Source: Norana najaformis (taxonomy: Eukaryota; Annelida; Clitellata; Crassiclitellata; Hormogastridae). From it: a stretch of 64,000 bases of DNA. A model generated the notes under the pieces. It made no database searches and had not been told where the DNA came from. It was given only the letters and a program-made list of their open reading frames with translations. Positions 31,131-39,828 of this stretch are shown here, piece by piece. The DNA is taken from assembly GCA_964023275.1 (NCBI GenBank), contig OZ029927.1:1434817-1498816 (forward strand), given 5' to 3'. The number at the start of each line of letters is the position of its first letter. Within the stretch, counting starts at the first letter, position 1. A program made the translations under genes and the position numbers.

Positions 31131-34100
31131 ATGAAGCGTGCTAACAGTGAAACTTTCGACGAAGGTTCCTCGCAGCCCTGGTTCTCTGGTCAAGTCAAAA
31201 CTATTCTGCATGCGAAGCGTTTCGGATTTATTCGGCCTGATTGCCAACTGCCAAGCGATTTTGTCCAGAAGGATGTTCATTTCTATCTAAACAAGGCGGA
31301 TAGTGAACTGCAGGAAGGGGATAATGTAATTTTTAAATTGAAAGAAGAACGCAAGGACTCTCCATCGGCGCTGACCGTCAGAAAGGTCGTTAACGATACA
31401 GCAATTGAACAAATCACGCATGAAGGAAAGCGACGAGCGAGGTCTGAAGTTAGACAAAGAATGGAATCCTCTCACAGAAGCTTAACACGTCAAAATGTTC
31501 TTGAAAACTTTGGGAGGCTAAGCATTGCCCAGACTTCATCGATGGATGACGGCAATGACAGCAGATCAGATATCAGTGACGATCACAGTATCAGATCCAT
31601 CGAAACGGATAAGAAAAATTTGGCCAGTGGAAGCCATCAGCCCCAAACTCCACAACGACGGACGAAAGTTTCAAAAGAGGAATTCATGAATCAGTTTGGA
31701 CAGATAACAGGAAGAATAGTGAAGATTACTGGACCCTCTGTCGTAATTACGCCAAAAACTAACTCACGCTCTTCGGCAAAAAGTGACATGCTGTACAATG
31801 CCCCTCACGCAGCCATCTCTTCTGGGCATCTCCCACTTGAAGTCGGGGATGAGGTTACTTTTGCAAGAAGTCAAAGGAAAACGGAACAAGCAATAAACCC
31901 AACCCTGACAAAATGTTCCAGGACAGTAGACAAACTTGAATGTTACTTAGGCGACCTTTTATCTCGGGTGCAGGAAATGAATGATTCCCGATCGCGAAAT
32001 TTTGTGGTGTCAGCTGTGACTTGTTTACCTGTCTGGGACTGCATTGGACGATGCGAAGAACTAAGCAACGACGCAATTGCGATGCTTAACAGCATTCTCG
32101 TGGGGTTAGAGGAACGATTCACAATGACAGAGAATGTCACTTCAGTTGTAGAAACGTTGTGGAAAACTCCTCTGTTTACTCAGCGCAGTAGTCGATTCAG
32201 CAGATACATACAAGACGTCTTGGATCAGAATAGAACTGAGAAAGCTGAAGTCATTTACAAAGTAATGTTGATGATGGCAAAGCAGGTTCCAGCTAAACTG
32301 AAATGCATCGTCAGAAATCTAGAACCACTAGCCACCAGTGGAGTAACAAGCTTCCTCTACAAAATGCTGAAACAGAGTGCCAAGTCTGAAGGCGGAGACA
32401 TCGAAGATTTCGCGTGGGATGAATTGCCGCTGGTTCCAACAGTCAACGAATTACTGGAAGGATCGTTGGAATCAGAGTTGCAGTTAAGAAGTGTTAACGA
32501 AATCGGAGCCTATGCGTCACCCCATGACTACGTTGACATATATTTTCGATTGCTTCGTTCAGATTGTTTCTCAGCCTTGTCCAAGGGAGCCAGGGACTTG
32601 TTGAACGGAACACTAGACAAGAGAGATATGAACGTCTACACCAGAGTTAGCATGGCTGGGTTTCAGGTGACTCAAAATGGAAATGGCATGGCGATTGGAC
32701 TTTCGTTCACGCCGATTCGTCAGGTGAGCAACTGGGATCAGTCTTCTTGCCTCATGTACGGTAATTTGTTGTGTATCTCTGTGTCGGGTACTTTTCGTGA
32801 TCCGATTTGGGCGACGGTGGTCAATCGAGAACTTTTGCAGAGTCATAAGATCGTTGTTGTTGAACTCTGCAGCGAGTGCAGTTCGTTGCCAGATAGTGAA
32901 GCGATCCTTTCTCTATATCTCTCCGGCAAAAGGGCGATCATGGTGGAGTCTCCGACATACTACAAAGCTTATCAGCCGATACTGAAATCATTACAATCTA
33001 TAGATCCAGCTGATTTACCATTCCAAGAAGAACTAGTACAGTGTAAAACAGGCGGTCCCCCGGAACTCATACATGATTACAGTACTTTTAATGCCAACAT
33101 TATCTACAAATGCCATATTAACGAGCCCCTTGACATCGCAACATATGATAGAATAAGTAAGCTACAGGAGACGGGGTTGGTTGGAAACGAGATCTTGGAT
33201 CGTAGCCAGGAAACGGCGATTCGCGAATGTTTGAAAAACAGAATAGCAATCGTTCAAGGTCCCCCGGGAACAGGTAAAACCTTTATCGGTATCAAACTCA
33301 TTCAGATTCTTTTGTCTCTTTCGACACCTCCAACGTCACCAATTTTAGTGTTGACGTACAAGAACCATTCTCTTGATGAATTCTTGAAAGAGCTCGTTCA
33401 GATTTTTCCAAATGGAGTAGCGAGGGTGGGTGGAAGATCGCAAGATGAGACCCTAGCTGAATGCAATCTGAGTGAACTGAGGAAAACATTCAAACTGCAC
33501 AAGGACGTGTACGAACAAGTGTTAAGTTTTAAAGCAGAAATAAGTACTTTGCAAAGCCAAATAAATGTCATGTTCGATGAACTTAATGCAAATCGTTATT
33601 TTTATCCTGAGACACTTATTGATCTTCTTTCCGAAGACCAGATCAAGGAATTTCTGCTAAAATGCCCATGGCATAAATGTGACAAAGTTAACCTTAAAAA
33701 TCATGCTGCTGATACCGATTGGAAAGAAGTTTCTAAAACAGTGTCACTTAAAGCCGTGACTGATTTACTTACAAAATGCGGCGATACCCCAATCGCGAAG
33801 CTCTTACAGCACACAGAACAAGATTTGGGTAGCAATATATACCGATTGCTTCAGGCAGCTGTTAAATGCTGGCAACCATCTTTATCTATATTCCAGAGTC
33901 TAAGTTCCGCATTCTCGACCCCAGCCATTAATCCCGTGATTGTTGGAGTAAGTGATGCAGCTAGTAAGATAGAACCTAATCCATCAACTGAAGTTGAAAT
34001 GGATGAAAAAGATGCAGAGGAAACACAGAAAGAAAGAATAGCTGCCGCCGGTCATCGCATTAAGGGTAAAGCAGAACTGTTAACGGAAATGAAAATGTTT

Positions 34101-37052
34101 GCTCCTATGAAAGAGAATGAAAACTCAAAACGGATTTGTTTGATGGAAAATGCAAAAGAAATTTCCAAACAGATGTCACCCGCCATGATGCTTGGTATCA
34201 GGAACATATGGGAACTAGATGTAACTGATCGAGCAAAACTGATTCAATGTCTCCTGTACAAGCAGTATCAGGAGGCAGGGGAGAAATTTGAGAAATTACT
34301 GGAAATCCAACAAAAGCTAATTAAATCAAAAGAAGAGCTCGAATCCCAACACAGAGCATCCATTCTCCAAAACAGAAAGATTGTTGGAATGACAATAACT
34401 GGAGCAAATATCAACCAACAACTCGTCTGGCAGATTAAACCGGAAATCGTTATAGTTGAAGAGGCAGCCGAGGTACTTGAACCTCAGATTATGGCACTCC
34501 TAGGAAGCTGGACAAAGCATCTCATAATGATCGGGGATCATAAACAACTAAGGCCATCTGTTGAGAATTACAATCTGTGTAAAAATTATCACCTCGACTT
34601 ATCAATGATGGAGAGGCTAATCAATAACAAACTTCCTTTCGCCACACTAAATCTTCAGAACCGAATGCGCCCGGAGTTTGCCGATCTCCTCTTTGATATT
34701 TATCCGACTCTCAATAGCAACCTTTCCAGGGTTAGAAAAAATTTCGCAGCCAACTGTATAGCCTCATCGATGTTTTTCTGGAGCCACAGTGACCCGGAGA
34801 CTTCTGGAAGAAGTTACATTAATGATAAGGAGGCTGATCGTGCCATTAAGCTGGCGATTTTCTTGATTCACCAGGGGTATAAGCCAGAACAAATCACGAT
34901 TCTGTCACCCTATCTCGGGCAAGTGAGACTGCTGAGGCGTAAAATGAAGAAAGAAGAAGAAACACATCCAGATCTCTTCCCAAAGCAAACGAGTTCTTCG
35001 GATGCAAAAGACAAGCCCACTGAGAAGAAATCAGTTCGCATTCATACAATTGACATGTATCAAGGAGACGAGAACGATTTTGTTATAATATCTCTGGTGA
35101 GGTCGAACGAGAAAGGCAGAGTCGGATTCGTCGGTGTTCTTAACAGGCGGTGTGTTGCTCAGTCGAGATCCAAGTGTGGTCTTTACTTCATCGGAAATAA
35201 GGATACTTTATCAAAAAGTCATAATTGGCTTTACGTTTTGAAGAAATTAGAGATTGATAACTACATTGGTGATGCATTTCAACTTCACTGTTCACAGCAT
35301 CCAACGTCCAAAGCTTTTGCCAAAACGGCTGAAGAAATCCCAACCGATGGAACATTTTGTAAAGTTCCTTGCAACCGGTTGATGCACTGTGAAAAGCACA
35401 AATGCGAAAAGTTGTTCCATTCAAGACATGGGCACTATCCCTGCAAAGTCCGTGTGAGTTTTACTTTCCCCCGATGTCTACACAGTGGCGAGAAGGAATG
35501 CAGTGCAGACGAAAATAAGGAGAAATGTCAGCAACAGGTTCCATTCGTATTTAAAAACTGCGGCCACTTTCGTAATCGCAATTGTTACGAGGAGGAAGAA
35601 AGTCTTGAATGTGCTAAGCCTTGTGAGAGGTTACTGGAAGAATGTAAGCATCCGTGTAAACTACCATGTGGGAAATCCTGCACTTCTATGCCATGTGCTG
35701 TGTGCAAACAAATTGCAGAGGAATTGGAAAAGGCAATGGCGCTGGCAGCGGAGCAGCGCAGGAACGAGTTCCGAAAACAGATAGATGAAGAAATCAAAGA
35801 AAAAAGCCGAGAGGCAGTCAAAGATATGGCTAGAACCGATCTGTCTAAAGACGGAGATACGGCGGCTGAGTACTTCAACATCGAGGATAAAGTCATAAAA
35901 TATATCCGACCTGAGCACAACTGGTTTCCACGAGTAACAAGAATTGAGAAGGTAACAAATCCAGCCCTAGAAATAAGATGGCTGAAGGCGCGAAGAAAGC
36001 TAATCGAACCGACTCATACTGAGCTCAAATTTCATGGCACAAGCCTACATGCAGTGGAAGGGATAATAAAAAATGGTTTCAAGATACCTGTAACAGGTAA
36101 ACAGATGTACGGGAAGGGAATTTACTTTGCCAGTGACTCGTCTAAAAGTGCACAGAAGTGCTACACCCAAGACTCACAGATGCTCCTCGTTTGTGAAGTT
36201 CTTCTCGGAAAGTGCAAGACAGAGAATCGCAGTAGGCCGGATATGACATTAGAGAGTCTGCGTCTATCCGGATATGATTCACTGTTCGCCAAAAGAGGCA
36301 CACAGTTCGAAGGCGGAGTCCACAACGACGAATTCGTTGTCTACGATCCGGACCAAGCTATTCCAAGATACATCGTTCACTACGAAGAAACCGATTATCG
36401 CACAGTGAACTTGGCCTCTGCACTCAAACCAACTTTAGGATCAGCCGGTCAACCTGTCACTACAAAATTTCACATTCCTCCTCCAACTCGGGGAGTAAAA
36501 GACGACGATCCCTTGGAAGGACATTTTCGATTAGCCGAATCCCAATTTCTTAGGCTCATGGGTCGACTGAATAGAGGAGGGGGTGCGGAGGTTCAGAGTG
36601 TGGATTATTACATTAATCCAACACTGGAAGATAAATTCAACAATATGCATGCAAACATGAAGACAAAATACCCGAAAAAGGAGCAGTCAGAATATATTCT
36701 TGCGTTTCACGGGACAAAACCGGAGAACATAGATTCCATCATTCAGCAAAACTTCGACATAAGAAAATTGGCTTCTGGTTCTGGAGATCGTGGTTATTAT
36801 GGCGCTGGAATATACTTCTCGGAATTTTCTTGTGTTAGTATAGATTATGCAGGTTGTGGCAAGCTACTACTTTGCAAAGTCCTTCCTGGAAAAACCTTTA
36901 TCTGTTCAGATCGGATGGTAGGAGCTTCTCTTCAAAGCGGCTATGAATCGCACGGCGTCAACCCGGATTCAGATGGAAGATGCGAAGAATTGGTCATATT
37001 CAATCCCGATCAGATTCTCCCATGCTATGTTATTTCTTATAAAATCCTATAA
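31131..37052 (+). CDS. ZNFX1-like RNA helicase with two C-terminal PARP domains
   Basis: A single uninterrupted frame of 1973 codons. A TTCCAG acceptor about 25 bp upstream suggests one 5' UTR intron. Residues about 15-88 resemble a cold-shock RNA-binding fold (HAKRFGFIRPD, DVHFY). A related segment may lie near 182-265. The SF1/UPF1-like helicase core has Walker A GPPGTGKT at 710-717, motif II VEEAAE at 1109, GDHKQLRP at 1135, QNRMRPEF at 1176 and MYQGDENDFV from 1309, with a region of about 390 residues between motifs I and II. Residues 1387-1525 are Cys/His-rich, like NFX1-type fingers. PARP domain 1 has H1635 (FHGT), Y1665 (GKGIYFA) and E1734 (NDEFVVYDPDQ). PARP domain 2 has H1860, Y1895 (GAGIYFSE) and E1953. 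Known family facts: ZNFX1 senses viral dsRNA in mammals and acts in small-RNA inheritance in worms, and lacks PARP domains. A role in RNA-triggered ADP-ribosylation is inference. Confidence 0.92.
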   Translation: MKRANSETFDEGSSQPWFSGQVKTILHAKRFGFIRPDCQLPSDFVQKDVHFYLNKADSELQEGDNVIFKLKEERKDSPSALTVRKVVNDTAIEQITHEGKRRARSEVRQRMESSHRSLTRQNVLENFGRLSIAQTSSMDDGNDSRSDISDDHSIRSIETDKKNLASGSHQPQTPQRRTKVSKEEFMNQFGQITGRIVKITGPSVVITPKTNSRSSAKSDMLYNAPHAAISSGHLPLEVGDEVTFARSQRKTEQAINPTLTKCSRTVDKLECYLGDLLSRVQEMNDSRSRNFVVSAVTCLPVWDCIGRCEELSNDAIAMLNSILVGLEERFTMTENVTSVVETLWKTPLFTQRSSRFSRYIQDVLDQNRTEKAEVIYKVMLMMAKQVPAKLKCIVRNLEPLATSGVTSFLYKMLKQSAKSEGGDIEDFAWDELPLVPTVNELLEGSLESELQLRSVNEIGAYASPHDYVDIYFRLLRSDCFSALSKGARDLLNGTLDKRDMNVYTRVSMAGFQVTQNGNGMAIGLSFTPIRQVSNWDQSSCLMYGNLLCISVSGTFRDPIWATVVNRELLQSHKIVVVELCSECSSLPDSEAILSLYLSGKRAIMVESPTYYKAYQPILKSLQSIDPADLPFQEELVQCKTGGPPELIHDYSTFNANIIYKCHINEPLDIATYDRISKLQETGLVGNEILDRSQETAIRECLKNRIAIVQGPPGTGKTFIGIKLIQILLSLSTPPTSPILVLTYKNHSLDEFLKELVQIFPNGVARVGGRSQDETLAECNLSELRKTFKLHKDVYEQVLSFKAEISTLQSQINVMFDELNANRYFYPETLIDLLSEDQIKEFLLKCPWHKCDKVNLKNHAADTDWKEVSKTVSLKAVTDLLTKCGDTPIAKLLQHTEQDLGSNIYRLLQAAVKCWQPSLSIFQSLSSAFSTPAINPVIVGVSDAASKIEPNPSTEVEMDEKDAEETQKERIAAAGHRIKGKAELLTEMKMFAPMKENENSKRICLMENAKEISKQMSPAMMLGIRNIWELDVTDRAKLIQCLLYKQYQEAGEKFEKLLEIQQKLIKSKEELESQHRASILQNRKIVGMTITGANINQQLVWQIKPEIVIVEEAAEVLEPQIMALLGSWTKHLIMIGDHKQLRPSVENYNLCKNYHLDLSMMERLINNKLPFATLNLQNRMRPEFADLLFDIYPTLNSNLSRVRKNFAANCIASSMFFWSHSDPETSGRSYINDKEADRAIKLAIFLIHQGYKPEQITILSPYLGQVRLLRRKMKKEEETHPDLFPKQTSSSDAKDKPTEKKSVRIHTIDMYQGDENDFVIISLVRSNEKGRVGFVGVLNRRCVAQSRSKCGLYFIGNKDTLSKSHNWLYVLKKLEIDNYIGDAFQLHCSQHPTSKAFAKTAEEIPTDGTFCKVPCNRLMHCEKHKCEKLFHSRHGHYPCKVRVSFTFPRCLHSGEKECSADENKEKCQQQVPFVFKNCGHFRNRNCYEEEESLECAKPCERLLEECKHPCKLPCGKSCTSMPCAVCKQIAEELEKAMALAAEQRRNEFRKQIDEEIKEKSREAVKDMARTDLSKDGDTAAEYFNIEDKVIKYIRPEHNWFPRVTRIEKVTNPALEIRWLKARRKLIEPTHTELKFHGTSLHAVEGIIKNGFKIPVTGKQMYGKGIYFASDSSKSAQKCYTQDSQMLLVCEVLLGKCKTENRSRPDMTLESLRLSGYDSLFAKRGTQFEGGVHNDEFVVYDPDQAIPRYIVHYEETDYRTVNLASALKPTLGSAGQPVTTKFHIPPPTRGVKDDDPLEGHFRLAESQFLRLMGRLNRGGGAEVQSVDYYINPTLEDKFNNMHANMKTKYPKKEQSEYILAFHGTKPENIDSIIQQNFDIRKLASGSGDRGYYGAGIYFSEFSCVSIDYAGCGKLLLCKVLPGKTFICSDRMVGASLQSGYESHGVNPDSDGRCEELVIFNPDQILPCYVISYKIL

Positions 37053-37329
37053 AAAGGATATCTTTGACCTGTGTTTGAAGAAAGTGGTAAACATATTTCT
37101 AAATCTTGCGACTTGGAAATTCAGATCAAGAGGGAAGCCTGTCTACATTCGCACAAATATCTACCTTAGCGCCCTGTTACTATTCTGTTGCATCCTAATC
37201 AGCTAAGCTCCAGATAGCGCATAGGTCTACTGGGTCACATAATGAGACTAGGAGCTACGATAAACTAAGAGGAGTACATTGACATTTGAAACATATTTAT
37301 ATTATAACAGTATTAATAATGATATAGGC

Positions 37330-37400
37330 CCCTAATAATAATAATAACAACAATAATAACAACAACAATAATGTACCTAGGACAAAACAAATTGAAAAAT
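37330..37400. repeat. (AAT)/(AAC) microsatellite
   Basis: Trinucleotide repeats in the region after the helicase gene. Downstream, 37600-38480 has several overlapping open frames up to 108 codons on both strands but none is recognisable. Confidence 0.8.
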
Positions 37401-38543
37401 GAAAAAATAATATCTTCATGTTTCTCTAGCTTGTGGACTTTGATCAATTAGTCGGCTACATGCGGAATAAGTCAACTCGAGAGAGCCTTTAGTACTAAAC
37501 TAGTACTAGTATTACACACCTCAGTTTGTCTTGGATGCTCAGGTGTGCAGGATAGCCTAGTGGTGATCGTACTGGACTGTCACCATAGGGGCCCAGGGTT
37601 CGGAAAAGAAAGATATTTCAACTTTTTGTTTCACTAGCACCCCACGGTGAAATCAGCTGTGAAATGAGTATGCTGACTGACTGTGGGAAGTCAGTGGGAA
37701 GGTGAGGCCACCCGTTCTTATAAGCCAAGGCTAAGAAAATGAAGTCGCTAGCATTTAGTACTAAGGGCTGTCTCTCGGGCTGGCTTAAAGATTGCTCTTC
37801 ATTGTGCAGTGGTGGACGATATTCGCATCTTATCCATTCCATCAATTCAACAGCTATTTTGGCTGGATTCGACTAATAGACCAATACAAGTTGCACCGAA
37901 TATGTTACGTCCTCTGCATACTTGCCCGTTTAGCCAATGCGAAATCAGAAGTTTCCCAGCTGCATGCCATGCCCCTGGCATACAACCGGAAAAGCGTGGA
38001 TTCCAGGGCGCAAATGAAAGTCAAGATTTTCCAAGCCGCATCTGAGAGCTTTTTTGTTCGACCACAGCCCCATAAGATGCTGCATAGCTGCACTGCAACC
38101 CAGCTGGCTTACTGTTAACGGACAAAGTGAAGGCTGCCCTGCCAGGCCCAGGCTTGCGAATTCTCAGATCGGCGCACAGCTAAAACGTGAGGGAAAAGCC
38201 AAATGTGGCTCGCTGAACTCTCATCTCGGAGAAGACCAGTCAATGGATGAGCTGTGAGCATTTCATCGGCTCGTTGGCATGATCCATCCTCAGTACATAT
38301 GCATTCATGCATACATGTATGTATGTGCGTATGCATCAGTCGATGGTCTCTTCAAGACAAAATCGCCATCCAAAATCGTAAACCTTTGGAGAAGCCGGGT
38401 CGAATTCCAATAGATCAGAGAAACCAGAAGCCACGGTGGGTAAGAAAGGTGGAAGAGACGTGTCTTAAGTTTACGTAGACCGGAATGACATCAAAGAATT
38501 GGCAGAACTGGGCAGTGAATTCGAAGATAATAATGGAGATCTA

Positions 38544-38854
38544 ATCCAGTTAGTTGAGTATCGTTTAACTATAGACTGCCTTTCCAATCTACCCGAAGTT
38601 TCACGTCTTCAATAGGACAGGGAGAGAAGTGCTCGTTGTTTCAAAGGGGAACATTGTTCACGTACACACATAGACTATGAATTATAAAATATAGGCCTAA
38701 AATGTGTGCGTGCGTGTATGTCGTTTATATATTCGTATGTGATTGTGTTAGACAGGCTTTTAAATGGATTTTCATTCAAGAAGAAGCTCTGTTTTTCGAA
38801 TTCCCTTCCTAATTGAAAACAAGCCTTTCTTGAAGTGTATTACACCTAGGCATC
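38544..38854 (+). repeat. 311-bp duplicated segment, copy 1
   Basis: About 97% identical to 44058-44364 in the same orientation. Both begin ATCCAGTTAGTTGAG and end CACCTAGGCATC. Differences are a few small indels near 38590-38615 and one substitution near 38748. The copies flank ADMP exon 1. The ends do not have the TG...CA of LTRs. Confidence 0.9.
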
Positions 38855-38867
38855 TCACCTCAGGCAT

Positions 38868-39110
38868 GCGGTCTGTCCGTCTGTCCGTCCGTCCGTCCGT
38901 TTGTCTGTCCGTCCATGTGTCCGTCCGTCCGTCCGTCTGCCTATCTGTCTGCCTGTCTGTCTCTCCGTCCGTCAGTCAGTCCATCTGTTTGTCTTTCTGT
39001 CTGTCTGTTCGTGTGTCTGTCCGCCAGTGTGTCTGTCCGTCTGTCTGTCTGTCCGTTCGGTCTGATTGTCTGTCTGTATGTCTGCCTGTCTGTCTGTCTG
39101 TCTGTCTAAG
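38868..39110. repeat. (CTGT/CCGT)n pyrimidine-rich microsatellite
   Basis: About 240 bp of GTCTGTCC-type repeats 720-960 bp upstream of the ADMP start codon. Leu/Ser/Val frames across it are artefacts. Confidence 0.9.
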
Positions 39111-39828
39111 TGGATAAGCCGTCTGTCTGCAATCACTGCCTGGATTCCACCGCATGCATCTCTAGCATAGTCCGATGGGTGCTAGAGAGCGGAGACTGAA
39201 AAGGGGAGGGGAATCGACGTGCTTTTGTGCTCTTGGCTCTCCTCAGCAGCTGAGCGCAGCATAGCGGCTGCCTTCCAAGCGGATGAATTAATGCTTCGGC
39301 ACGCTGATTCGAGACGCCCAGATGCATTCCGAGATACGTCGTTTTTCACCAGCACTCCCCATCTTGAACCGACCAGGATTTCTCGAAAGCGTATTATTCA
39401 CCCTGCGGTCCTTCCCTACCTCGCGTCGTTTCATTCTCCCTCCCTCGCTGCCTCCCGCCATTCAAGCCACTCCCCCCTCACTGCCTCTGCCCGTCTGTCC
39501 GTCCGTCACACTTGCGCTTCGAGCAGCGGCCGGCGCTCATAGATGCGATTGCAGGTGACGGTCGATCACGATGAAATGATTGGCAACACCTGGTCGAAAA
39601 GGCAGCGTCTAAAGAACACCTGTGCAGGTGGTCGACGGCAGAGGAGGAGGAGGGGGCTCGACAGCTACACCAGTGCCTGCTCAATTAACGCCCCGAGCAA
39701 GCGAGCGGAACAGTGGGATACCGGCTTCGGTGCGAGCGACCATAGGCCGACGACTAATCAGCGCAGTGCAATCGATGATAACGACGCAGACGATTGAAGC
39801 GGCCACACATCAGAGAAATCGGAACAAC

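Noticed and set aside
35585-35920. Minus-strand frames inside the helicase ORF
   Set aside because: Antisense shadows of the charged region after the zinc fingers.
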